The notes below the pieces were generated by a model. That model did no database searches, was not told the origin of the DNA, and saw nothing but the letters and a program-made list of their open reading frames with translations. From Tipula vernalis (lineage: Eukaryota; Arthropoda; Insecta; Diptera; Tipulidae), in the NCBI GenBank assembly GCA_958295665.1, contig OY282560.1:269429315-269493314 (forward strand): a stretch of DNA of 64,000 nucleotides. The letters are read 5' to 3'. The first letter of the stretch is position 1, and the number at the start of each line of letters is the position of its first letter. Shown here piece by piece: positions 1 through 12,262 of the stretch. A program made the translations under genes and the position numbers.

Positions 1-1944
1 ATATTAAAATTCTACCCATTTCCAAATAAATTTAAATCGTTTCCCAAAAATCTTCAATATCTATCAATTTTAATCTGAAACTAAAACCGTTTGTCTATAA
101 AACCCATTTTTTTGTTTTGTGGTGTTTAGCCTTAAGATAAATTAAACATTTAATCGTTCGGCATTATCAGTTTACATGTCGAATCCAAACGAAAACCAAA
201 CCAAAAACAAAAAGCTCTTACCAAACTAACTCTCTTTTTTTGGGGGGATAGATAAAAAAAAAATCAAAATCGATTGATTATAAAACTACATTTTCGTTTT
301 AAACGTCTGCGGCTTTTTATTTTATTGTTTTATATATTTTTTGAACATGTGAATTGATTAAATTTTTATTTTATTTATAAATGAAAATAAAAAACAAACA
401 CATACATACACATAACTACATAAATTTTTGCTTTATTTTATATTTTATAATGTCATTTAATAGTCAATCAAATACTGTTTGAATCAACATTTTGTTGTTT
501 CATTTAAATTTAAATAGTTTTTGGTTCGTTTGTTTTTTGATTATACTCTCAGCCATATATGGATTCGTATAAATATTGTAAAACAAAAACAAATTTTTTT
601 GAATTAATTAAATTCGGATCGGATTTGATTTTATTTATAAATAATGAATCTATTTTTGTACCGATTTAAATAAATTTTACTTCAGCTATTTTTAATTTAA
701 TTTCTTTTTTATGAGATGACAATGACTTTTCGAAATTAAGTTTTGGTTTAATGTTTTTATTGATTTTATGTATATGATTTAGCATAAAATTAGCAAATTT
801 AGTTTATTAGTTGAGAGAAAACGGTAAATTAATAATTGATTTAATGGCAGGGTTAATTTTCCCTCTGTAAGTATAGGGTGTTCCAATAAAACGTATTAAT
901 TCTTTGATAGTCTCCGAATTTTATGGGAAACCTGAAATGACTCGTTTAGAGTTGGGAAATGAATAAAATTCCTACGTTCGCCCCGTTTTGAATAAAAATC
1001 TTACAGGGTGGCATTATTTAGATTATTTTCTTCGATTTTCACAACAAAAAACATGAAACGAGGAGAATTTATCAAGCAAAAATTATTATAGTCTATTTCC
1101 ATTTGCAGATTCAATTTTATTTTTGTAAAACTCTTAGCAAAATCCGCACCATTTTAAATCCAAATCATTCAAGCTTAAATTATTCTGTATTTATTAACCT
1201 AATTTTATTATCTTTGATTTAAAATCAGCTATCGAAATATTTGCATTTATCTAAAATTTTACTCTACACAAAAAATCTCAAAAGCTATATAGATGACCGA
1301 CAAACACAACCAGGCAAAAATATAATGGGTATCATACAATCATCTTAATTAAGATTAAGAACAGTCGCCAAGAAGAATGTTGGTGTATTAATTAACGATT
1401 TTAACCCGTGTGAACCCATTTTAAATAAATAGTCATCAGGAGATAAGTAATCATCAAGAATATTTTTGACCAAATAGAAAAAGAGGTTTTGAATTGATAC
1501 CTGCAAGAACTTTCAACAACAACAAGGATTGACGAGTTGTACACATAACTAAGTCAATATTCAAAAGGAGGTACAATTTTCGTTTTTCTGGACATTCCTC
1601 AGCCCGATTTAACATACATACATATTTTATAATTATTTATTTAATTTAAGCTTTACAATTGTATTTAGTTTTATTTATTTAAGATTTACAATTGTATTTA
1701 CACTTATTTATTTTTTGTAACTGATTTTATTGAACGTATCGCGTTTCAGGTTTTTTCTAACTGAATTTTATATAATGCAATATGTCCTTTTTGGAAAAAT
1801 CAAAACTTCCAGGGAAAAACTTTGGATTTCCCTGGCACACCGAATCCGAAAAAGTTTCCGCTCTTCCATAATTCTTTGAGCCTTGGTTTTAAATTAATTA
1901 ATTAATTTTAACAAACTATCCACAATTAATCATCCCGCCATAAT
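1..1944. other. AT-rich noncoding DNA, possibly including an LTR
   Basis: No convincing coding sequence is visible in either strand. The sequence is long A/T runs with scattered stop codons. The stretch from about 1310 to 1944 could be the 3' LTR of the minus-strand Gypsy fragment next door, because a polypurine tract lies directly before it in element orientation (1946-1956). I cannot place the distal LTR edge, and no second LTR is present to compare with. Confidence 0.4.
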
Positions 1945-1945
1945 A

Positions 1946-1956
1946 CTCCCCCTCCA
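1946..1956 (-). promoter_or_regulatory. putative polypurine tract of a Gypsy-type element
   Basis: Read on the minus strand, this is an uninterrupted purine run (TGGAGGGGGAG) about 100 bp downstream of a Gypsy integrase tail. LTR retrotransposons use such a tract to prime plus-strand DNA synthesis, and the 3' LTR begins directly after it. Position and composition fit, but without the full element the assignment stays tentative. Confidence 0.4.
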
Positions 1957-2054
1957 GTGAATTCGGTGAGAATTCATGCTCCGAACAATTATCCGTATGT
2001 CAAATATCTGTTTCGTTAATTGTCTTTACATTTGGATGGTGCTTTAATGAGTCG

Positions 2055-2414
2055 TCATATTCTCGTGTACGTTGCTTTTACAATTGCTGATGATTTTTCC
2101 GTTGATTCGAAGGAAATTTTGCGAGTGTTGGTGTTTTTGTTTTTGCCCTGTCCGTTCGAGGTCGATCCGTTGTCTTGAGTAGCGTTCGTATTTTGTAGGG
2201 TGTTTTTCGAATGGCATGGCTTGAGTCTGTCGATTGTCACCTTGCTGTGCTTGCCGTTAATTTCGATGGTAAACGTTTTTTCGTTTCTATTTATTATTTT
2301 ACTTTCTATGGTCCCACGTATGGTGCTTCCAAGGATTTCCGTACCGCGTCCTTTCGTAGAAAAACGTGGGTTGTATCCGTTAAAATTTTCGAAATAAAGA
2401 TTTTTTTGGTGCAA
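2055..2414 (-). pseudogene. Ty3/Gypsy Pol C-terminal (integrase tail) fragment
   Basis: About 119 codons encode the extreme C-terminus of a retrotransposon integrase. The diagnostic stretch is EKTFTIEINGKHSKVTIDRL followed by KPCH, the usual end of the integrase C-terminal beta-barrel in insect Gypsy elements. A low-complexity Asn/Thr/Ser/Lys-rich tail follows. Catalytic core, reverse transcriptase and protease are absent. The coding homology stops near 2414, where a dispersed repeat begins, so the element is truncated there. The tail cannot integrate DNA on its own. No in-frame ATG is present at the truncated end. Confidence 0.75.
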
Positions 2415-2419
2415 TGTCT

Positions 2420-2612
2420 GGAAAAAATATTTATATTCAATTTTTTCTGTAAACGTCAGGCAGCGCTTTTTGAAAATCGAATAATTGTTCGTTTGCCAAC
2501 TCTTCGAATTTCGACCTTAAAAGATGAGACGACCGAGTACCGACGACAAACGAACTTAATAACGCTTTTTCTTCTGTTTTTCTTCCATTTTCATTTTCAT
2601 TGTAATCTTGGT
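2420..2612. repeat. dispersed repeat, copy 1 (second copy near 49262)
   Basis: This stretch is clearly alignable to 49262-49447 in the same orientation. Shared blocks include CCAACTCTTCGAATTTCG and TAATAACGCTTTTTC, with small indels between them. It encodes nothing recognisable. In both places it abuts the truncated end of a retrotransposon (Gypsy integrase here, a CR1-like element there), which suggests a short mobile or recombinogenic unit. Confidence 0.7.
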
Positions 2613-4150
2613 GAGAGACTGAGAATGCTGCAGTGGTCTTGGAATTATTATTTATTACATGTGGCGGTTTGGATTATTATTCCGTTTGGTGGGAGTGAAA
2701 TATATTGGATAAGTAAATAATTTTTAGTTTAGTCTGTATTTTCATTTTTAAATTTTATTTTTGTTTTACCCATACCCAGGTTTATCATAAGAAGGCCAAA
2801 ACTAAATTTACCAGTAAGGCAAGTATTAATTTTAATAAATTATGTTTTACAGTTTTTTTCTTTTATATTTGCAATTTTGAAATGTCTAAAAAATATTAGA
2901 TTTTATGTGTAAATTTTGGATTTATTTTTTAAATTTTGATATTAAAAAATAATAATTACGTAACACTTATTATAGTGAAATGAATCTGAAAATGGCATAA
3001 GTTTTTAAGTAATAACATAAAATTAACGGATAGTGAAAATCAAGCGTGAAAATTGAAAAGTGCTAAGCTTTATGCGCTTGTGTTAATAATTAACAGTTTC
3101 ATGATAAATGTAACGTGTTTTATGGATTTTGTTTCGTTAAATATAAGTTAAATGTTGTTTTGAAAATGGCGACTTGTATTAATTTATTGTTAATAAGTGT
3201 TTTAAATATACAGTTTGTCGGGAAAACTAATCACTACTCATCTTGCCGTTCAGCAAAATCACGATTCTTACTGCCGATGTCGTGACATAATCCAACAAAA
3301 TTTTTGATAATCAATAATTGTTGATCAACTGAGTTGTTTTTGATGACATCTGAAGTTGAACTCTGTAACTAAAACTGTTATAATTTATATGTACTAAAAA
3401 TTATTTGTATCATTGTTATAACTTCATTTATGATTTTTTTTGAGTCACTTCCTTTATAGCTGTCAAGCGTAACGCAATAACCTGAATAAAGTAAAATTGT
3501 AATTTTTCATAAAATAAATTGCTGAATTTAGGAATTTAAGGTTATATTATTTTAATTTGAATAAATTTACCGCAGCAAATTGCTAAGATTTAAACAATCC
3601 GTTTTGGCTGCTTTCATTGGTCCTTCGAGCCGGATCCGGAGAATTTATTGCTGATAATTGAACTGCGTGGAGGATTACCACAATCATTGCCCCGCGCACG
3701 GCCTTTTGTTGGAGAAATTGATTGGATACCAATACTGTTACTTGAGTATAATTTTTATTTTAATTTTTTATATACATATATATTGTATAAATTACACATA
3801 ACCTCCAACCACGTTTTTTGTTTGAACAATTTTTATTTTATACATTTGATATAAATAGAGACATAACCTTTAACCACGTTTTTTCTCGGTTATGTTAGTG
3901 AAAGTTGAATGGTGAAAAAGTTCTCGAACATTCGGTTTGGTCATCTATTGTACCAATCGCCAATCGCTAGTGTACCAAATTCGAATATATTGATTTATAA
4001 TAGTGACAATGAAATATTTGAGGCGATAGTAATTTGCTAACTAAACATCCAAGGTACCAAATAAATTTATCCGGACATACTTAAGTGTGGTTTCAAATTA
4101 AAGCATTATTAAAGCACACGAATTCATAGGAATTAACCATTATAGAGTCA
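2613..4150. other. AT-rich noncoding DNA
   Basis: No supported gene. A short direct repeat of about 25 bp containing AACCACGTTTTTT occurs near 3797 and 3861. Another small inverted motif (GGTCAA ... TTGACC) lies just beyond the right edge at 4176-4198, upstream of the BEL/Pao gag fragment, where a 5' leader would be expected. Confidence 0.5.
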
Positions 4151-4280
4151 TTGATGAAAAGAAGAACAGTCGTAAAAGGTCAAATAACTAAGTTGACCAT
4201 CTACGCCAAATCATGTGGAGATACTACGCCGTACGACAAAATGCATACACGTCTAGAGAAAGGATCACTATAAATCCTTT

Positions 4281-4763
4281 GTGAATATAGAAGATCAAAT
4301 TTTCGCCATCGATCCCGAAGCACAATCGGATATCGATGTTGTTGACGACAATTATTATCTCTGTGTAGCTACTCTTCAAAGACTAATGAGATCGAAAATT
4401 CAAACTCCAGTTTGCGGATTGAACGTTACCATTTTGAACTCATCCGTTACTGGCCCTTCGGGGGACTTAAAACTACCACGTCTAATGCTACCTACATTTG
4501 GCGGAAGGCTATCCTGGCAATCATTCTATGACTTGTTCACCGTTCATGAAAATACAAGCCTCTCGCCAGCTCACACATTTAAGTACTTGATAGGTCAACT
4601 ACGTGGCCCAGCAGAAGCACTGGTAAAACTTTTCCGAATAGATGATGCTAGTTACATCTCAGCTTTTCAGAGATTAGTTAAGCGATACGACCATAAGCGC
4701 AGCATAGTTAACTAGTTGATTGAAACGTACATCCAGCAACATCAAATTACAAAGCCATCAATA
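4281..4763 (+). pseudogene. BEL/Pao retrotransposon Gag fragment
   Basis: The reading frame matches the N-terminal Gag region of BEL/Pao LTR elements (DUF1759-type). It contains LPRLMLPTFGG, WQSFYDLF, VHENTSLS, FKYLIGQLRGPA and the terminal LVKRYDHKRSIV, in the family order. A TAG at 4713-4715 stops the frame, but readable Gag-like sequence (LIETYIQQHQ) continues past it, so the stop is a nonsense lesion. The fragment then runs into short TA-rich repeats near 4765. Zinc knuckles, protease, RT and integrase are missing. Confidence 0.8.
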
Positions 4764-4871
4764 TTATCAATATTATATATATATATCAATATTATATATT
4801 AAAATCTTTTGGTACTAGAGTACCATATGTTATTTGACAGATGACAAGTACAAACATTTCGCTTAGTTAAA

Positions 4872-5428
4872 TTGGATCGCTACACGAATAAACAACGTGT
4901 TTTCATTATTAAGGATTATTTTAAATATGGTGACAGTTATTCAGAAGTTGGAAGAAAATTTTGTTCAAAATACGGTAGAGACAATGGTCTGACAAACCGT
5001 GCTATTAAACTTATCATTGATAAATTTGAAGAAACTGATTCAGTTCAAGATCAGAGAAGCAAATTTTTTATCGTAGTGGTCGTTCAAGTGAAAATATTGC
5101 AGCTGTGAGAATAAGGGTTTGCTGAAGAGCCAAGGACATCAAATCGTCGTCGTTCACAGCACTTAAGCCTCAAACCAACAACTTGGTGGTTTAAACAGGG
5201 TGGTGCAACATGCCACACAGCAATGGAATCAATCGATCTTTTGAAAGAGAAGTTTTATAATCGAATAATTTCTCGAAGAACAGACGTGAATTGGCCACCA
5301 AGATAATGCGATTTGACGCCATTGAACTTCTTATGGGGTTTCTTGAAGAGTAAAGTTTATACAGATAATCCTCAACCTGTTCAACACCTCAAAGACAACA
5401 TCATCGAGCAAATATCACTAATTTGACT
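4872..5428 (+). pseudogene. mariner/IS630-type transposase relic, core deleted
   Basis: Two ends of one transposase are joined. The N-terminus (from about 4872) is a helix-turn-helix of the DUF4817 type: FIIKDYFKYGDSYSEVGRKF, then FEETDSVQDQRS. From about 5180 the C-terminal catalytic part reads WWFKQGGATCHTAMES, then a WPPR motif, then [17 protein letters not shown]. The first half of the catalytic core is missing between about 5100 and 5170. The second catalytic Asp, expected in a QDGATAH-like motif, is Gly here, and a stop codon follows WPPR. No clear terminal inverted repeats were found. It is an inactive copy. Confidence 0.75.
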
Positions 5429-5540
5429 ATCATTACGCGCAAAGTTATTAAAAATTTTGGTAAAAGATTAACGGGAACCAATGTGCTTTATTTAAAATTT
5501 AAAAAGATACCTCAAATTTTAACACCCTTTATAAATGTAA

Positions 5541-7535
<1,995 letters not shown>

Positions 7536-7544
7536 GAGCAAAGC

Positions 7545-8180
7545 GCATCTTTACAGCCCTCAGTATTTTTGTCGCAGAACACAATCTTCCTTTTACAGCT
7601 TTAAACAATTTTGCTAAAAAATAGCTAAACAGTTTGCTAAAAAATTTTGCATACGACTCAAAAATTATTTAAAAAAATGGTAATGAATAGAAGTAAACCA
7701 CAAAGTACCATAAAAAATATAAATGGATCAACAAATTTGGAAAACGTTATAAAAATTATGAATCATCCATCACCTGCACTGCATCTCTTCAAAAAATTTA
7801 GCAATTATCGCCAGAATTTTTAACAAGCCTTCTCAAGATAGATTTTTGGGATTAATTCCCCTTATCAATTTGACAGCACAAGGAATTTTTGATGCAATTT
7901 TACGTTTTCTGAATAAACATCACATTAGATTAACTAATACGATAGGTTTTACTGCGGACAATTGTTCGGTTATGATAGGGGAAAAAGAACGGAGTTCAAC
8001 ACAAACTTAAAGAACTAATCCCTAATTTATTTGTAAATGGTTGCGTGTGCCACAATCTAAATTTAGTTTCATTGGCAGCTGCGGCAGAATTACCAGACGA
8101 AAATCGGCGTTTTCTCGATTCCAGGAATATTTCGAATATTTCGTTACGCAGTTACTCGGTATGGTTATCTCGTCAGGTAA
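7545..8180 (+). pseudogene. hAT-like (ZMYM/ZNF862-type) transposase fragment
   Basis: Short collinear matches to the large family of hAT-derived invertebrate proteins are spread over several frames. They are FVAEHNLPF near 7565, then FLGLIPLINLTAQGIFDAI and GFTADNCSVMIG near 7845-7978, and in the next frame KKNGVQHKLKELIPNLF, CVCHNLNLVSLAAAAELP to about 8097. A single-base frameshift lies at the G run near 7980. In relatives the GFASDGxxVMxG and CxCHSLxL motifs mark the start of the RNase H-like core. The C-terminal part and zinc-finger region are not recognisable, and later sequence to 8570 only suggests remnants. Confidence 0.6.
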
Positions 8181-8649
8181 TGATTTAAACAAATTTTATG
8201 GTTAATCAAATTTTTAAGGTGATTTCCTTTTTAATTTTAGGATACTATAAATCGCGTGGACCACGTTATCCGAAATATTTCGAAATTACAGAATTCCAGG
8301 CAAAATGTGGCAACGAAAATATTACATTCATTTTCTCCTGATATTATTCATGAATCTAAAACTATAAAGATAGGCAATTTTACATCAAATTCTGTCAACA
8401 TCTGAGAAACAAAATCAATTTTGAAAATGAAGTATTGAAGCTGGCTCCCAAAATTTGCTCCAGAACACGTATTATCTAACAATGTTATTTCCTCAAAACG
8501 AAATCAAAAATGCCGAAACAAAGTAACACGGAATATCGCGCTTTAGCTGATCATGACGAATTAAATGTAAAAATAGCAATATTTCAGATTTTTGGTGCAA
8601 CGTAAGCTAGCAAAAAAATGAATTAGGTCATTTTGTATTTGAAAACATA

Positions 8650-9849
8650 TAGCCTATTTCTTGGTTGTTGTCAATTTTTAGGATGCTCTTGACGACCATC
8701 TGTAGCTCATTCCGAAGAAATGGTCCTGCCAATCTCTTTCTTCAAAACGATGATCACAGAAGTGGATTCCCACATAATAGAATATTTCCAATATTCCCAC
8801 ATAGTGAGTTTCCACATAATGCGGGAATTGAAGGCTGCTTGATCGAGTATCCCGAAGAAAATTCGCATCGGCCACCTATTCGCTCTCCGAGCGACTGAGT
8901 AGTCCTTTCGTATCATTATAGTGGAGAATGATATTCGGCTTTCCGTCCGTTATCTCTTGGGTATGAAGATAAGTAGAAGCCACCAAGACGATTTTGTTCT
9001 TCTTCGGTGTATGGGAAAGTAAAGTTATGTCTTTGGTGTGACAAAACGTTATCTCTATGGGAATCTCCCGTTTATTCTTTATAATAATTCCAGTCACAGA
9101 CATATTCAAAGGTTGATTCAACATTCTGGTCAGCAGAGGGACGGTGGTGAACCAATTGTCGCACGTCACCGTGCGATTGGTGCCGTGTATTGGAGCCGTT
9201 ACAGCTTCAAAAAAGTATTCTCCGCTAGGTAATCTCTGGGGATTATCTATGGTGGTGTCTTTTCCCAGGTACGGATAGCGTGAAACAGGTAGGCGGTCGA
9301 AACTTTGTTGAGGGTTAACAGCTTTATTTCGTACTTGTCCGGTTTTGACTTGATGTACATCCGAAATACACACCAGCCCCTGAATCCAAGCAGCTGTTCG
9401 TCAACTGTACATTTATTACTTGAATTATAATACTTGGTGCAGTTGTTAATGAAAATGGACCAAATTTTTCTGATGGGCGAAAATCTGTCATCTGGCTCTC
9501 TATTCTCTCTTGCATCGAAACGCAAACAAGACTGAAGAAACTCAAACCTCATTCGAGGAAAACCACCCCTTTTGAAGTTGATTCCGTTTCTTTTGTCCCA
9601 GAGTTCGTTGTTACCCACCTTGGAAGACTTCCATAAGCCAGCATAGTATAAAACACCGATGTAAGCTCTGACTTCAAGAGGGTCAGTGTGATGGTGGTAG
9701 ATTTGGGCTCTATCTTCAACAACCAGGCTAGCAGACACCTCTTCGATCTTCTCATTCATGCTGTCGACGATTGCTTCGATGATCTCTTGATTAAACAAGA
9801 GATCCAAAAAGTTCTCTAGCGAATCCAGATTTACAGCATTATCTGCCAA
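8650..9849 (-). pseudogene. piggyBac-like transposase, frameshifted
   Basis: Three reading frames together give most of a DDE_Tnp_1_7 (piggyBac) transposase. The N-terminal part at 9247-9849 includes YIGVLYYAGLWKS, LWDKRNG and CTVDEQLLGFRGW (first catalytic Asp). A frameshift near 9275 leads into PYLGKDTT, VTCDNWFTTVPLL (second Asp) and IVLVASTYLH, ending YNDTKG near 8905. A small deletion there removes the GVDxxDQ segment that normally supplies the third Asp. The family continues in another frame with YSVARRANRWPMRIFFGILD. The Cys-rich C-terminal domain is not recognisable. The copy is dead, and no start ATG could be fixed. Confidence 0.85.
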
Positions 9850-10298
9850 GCTTGCTTCATACGGAACTTCACCTATGCTTACACGATCTGATCTTCGTTC
9901 AGCTGATTGCGTTTCCCAGGCAAAATTATTTGTACCGTATAATTTGGTCGATGTATCTCACATGTAGACGCAGAGCTTTTTTCAGTCAAAAAATAGTTTG
10001 GAAAGTACAATTAAATTTTTTGTGTTAATTTTTACAATTTCAAGTTCTATCGGGCTTAAAAAAACACCCTTTAATAAAAAAACATAGAGTAAGTTTATAT
10101 ATCGTATTTTCATAACCTAGAACCCACGTGTTATCCTACAATGACGTACACTAGATTTATTCAATAAACAATGTTATATACAGAAGATTCTATAACGACT
10201 AGAATATCAAAAACTTACCTTTATTTTACCTATTGACACCACAAACACGTCGATTTGAAAAAAAAAGATCTGTGCCGAGCAACCGTTGCGGCCACACT

Positions 10299-10316
10299 GG
10301 GGTAACTAGTTACTCC
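10299..10316. repeat. near-palindrome, internal copy
   Basis: GGGGTAACTAGTTACTCC is one base away from the perfect palindrome at 10471-10488. Both lie in a GC-richer pocket containing GCGGCC or GCGCCG words, unlike the AT-rich surroundings. It may be a subterminal repeat of the piggyBac-like element to the left. Confidence 0.5.
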
Positions 10317-10470
10317 ACGCCGAGAAAACGAACGCTTAAAGCGCCGCCACGCGTTTTTTCGGCTTCCTATATAATGTAGTCACATCTCACACTTGTCTAC
10401 TACCGGCAGATGTCATTACTTGTATCAATTTCAAAGGTTTTAAACCTATAATTTCACTTTTTCTGAGTCT

Positions 10471-10508
10471 GGGGTAACTAGTTACCCCGTGCGGCCGCTA
10501 AGTGTTAA
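10471..10508. repeat. 18-bp perfect palindrome next to a TTAA site; possible piggyBac 5' end
   Basis: GGGGTAACTAGTTACCCC (10471-10488) is a perfect palindrome, followed by GTGCGGCCGCTAAGTG and a TTAA at 10505-10508. piggyBac elements insert at TTAA. The transposase remnant to the left reads away from this end on the minus strand, as expected if this is the 5' terminus. I did not find the matching 3' terminus, so the boundary is a proposal. Confidence 0.35.
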
Positions 10509-10587
10509 AGGAATATTCACAACATCATGCGCGAATTCCAAAACGAGTAGACATTTTTTATAATATTATGATGTTCAGTTATATGTA

Positions 10588-11776
10588 CGAGGGTGAATCA
10601 AAATGTCTTGCAATATCATAAGAAAAAAAGAGTGAGTGAGACAACTATATATTTTTTTAAAAAAAATTTTTGTCGCGGTGAAACTTATAGAAACAAAATT
10701 CGATGTAAATTTTACAGTTCGTTTGTTTTCTTCAATTTAGTAGCCCGTGTTTTGAAAAAAATTCAAAATGAATGAAATTGAATATCGTGCCATTATTAAA
10801 TTTTTCTGTAAAGATGGACGCAATGCAATTTATATATTCAATTACATATCAAAAATTTACGGCGAATTTGCACCATCATATTCCACAGTAACAAAGTGGG
10901 TAAAATTGTTCAAAAGTGGTCGGGAGTCATTAGAAGATGACAACCGCCCGGGTCGTCCCGCAGATGCTATTAGCCATGAAAACATATTTTTGGCAGAATC
11001 AATTGTATTAGAAGACCGCTGTATTTCTGTTTCGCAGTTAGCGTGGAGACTTTTCCTTTCATATGGTACCACTTATACCATATTACATAACCACCTTCAC
11101 ATGTCAAAAGTAAGTGCGCGATGGGTTCCCCGTTTGTTGATTGCACAACAAAAAAAAAATCGTGTTCAAACTTCAAAGGCGATTTTAGAAATGTATGAAG
11201 AAGATCCAGAAAACTTATTGGATAACATAATAACAGGCGATGAAACATGGATTCATCATTGGGATCCGGAATCCAAACAAGAATCGATGCAATGGATTAA
11301 ACGTGGTGAACCACCACCAAAGAAATTTAAAACTCAACCGTCTGCTGGTGAGGTTTTGGCAACAATTTTTTGGGATGCTGAAGGGATATTGATGATTGAT
11401 TATATGCCACCGAAAACCACAATCACAGGCATCTATTATGCAAAGGTTTTGCGAAAATTGAAAAAAGCGATCCGGGAAAAACGGCCAAAGAAAGTTAGAA
11501 AAAAAACCTTACTTCTTTACGAGAATGCACCAGTGCACAAGGCTATAGTTGCTCAAGCTGCATTAAAGGACTGCGGCTTCATAGAAATTCCGCATCCACC
11601 ATACAGTCCAGACTTGGCACCCAGTGACTACTTTCTGTTTCCCAATTTGAAAAAAAAAAATTAAGCGGCCGGAAATTTTCCAGTGATTCTGAAGTACAGT
11701 CAAAAAATAAAAATATTGCTGTCTCACTCACTCTTTTTTTTCATATGATATTGCAAGACATTTTGATTTGGCATAT
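10588..11776 (+). mobile_element. mariner element with ~45-bp TIRs
   Basis: The left end from 10596 (AATCAAAATGTCTTGCAATA onward) and the right end ending at 11768 are inverted copies over about 45 bp, with one substitution and one A-run length difference. Both include the word GAGTGAGTGAGACA. A TA precedes the left end at 10586-10587. The outer 8 bp of the right end no longer match the left. The element is about 1.19 kb, close to normal mariner length, but the 3' coding part is deleted up to the right TIR. Confidence 0.88.
10768..11664 (+). pseudogene. mariner transposase, near complete, catalytic D-to-E change
   Basis: A single 298-codon frame opens with ATG and MNEIEYRAIIKFF. Order: helix-turn-helix DNA-binding region (residues ~1-110), linker WVPRLL (119-124), GDETW (first Asp, residue 158), LLLYENAPVHK (position of the second Asp, here Glu-252), then YSPDLAPSDYFLF (third Asp, residue 287). 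The spacing is 34 residues, so the class is DD34D, but the normal HDN motif reads YEN. The frame then fails in a run of ten A residues near 11650. In the next frame the expected SGRKFSSDSE continues briefly before a deletion reaches the 3' TIR. Full-length relatives have about 345 residues. Confidence 0.9.
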
Positions 11777-11799
11777 AAGATTTTTGCCTATTTTCGATA

Positions 11800-12262
11800 T
11801 TTTGAATCAAATTAAATTTAATTAAATTCGAAAATTAATTCGATAAAAAAATTCGCTCATAATAAATACGGCATTTTACATAGGAATTTCGTTTTTCTCT
11901 AAGTTTGAAGTGAAAGAATCATAAATAGTCAAAAATTTTATATATAAATAATTTTATGTGGACGTACTTGATGTGGATATCTTCCATAATTCTAAACAAA
12001 TCATCTACTGAGTGAGTGCCGACTTCTAAGTTGTGATCAATTTATCAACAGAATACCTATCTAATTCACAAAATCAGCATTTAACCTTTTAAAACTGAAC
12101 CCTCCTAAGAAAACGAGAAAAAGAAAAAAAATCTTTTCTTGCTTTTAGTGAAATCTATCGGTGAAATATGTAAGTACATCAAAAAATTAAAAAAGTACTT
12201 TGAAGCTCAATTTAGTCCTCTGTTGCTCACCATTTTAGTGCTTTGGAATTTATGTCAATTTC
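11800..12262. repeat. dispersed repeat family B, copy 1
   Basis: This block aligns in the same orientation with 52915-53280 plus 53755-53860. Shared words include TTCGTTTTTCTCTAA, GTGCCGACTTCTAAG, CAACAGAATACCT and TTCACAAAATCAGCATTTAA, and at the far end TTTAGTCCTCT. Copy 2 carries about 470 bp of extra sequence between the two blocks. No coding potential is visible. It may be a nonautonomous element of unknown class. Confidence 0.65.

Noticed and set aside
2211..2720. Plus-strand frame of 169 codons with a hydrophobic C-terminus
   Set aside because: It lies antisense to the Gypsy integrase tail and across the dispersed repeat, with no motif of its own.
8660..8916. A separate small gene on the plus strand at 8665-8898
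   Set aside because: It is antisense to the frameshifted C-terminal part of the piggyBac-like transposase (YSVARRANRWPM).
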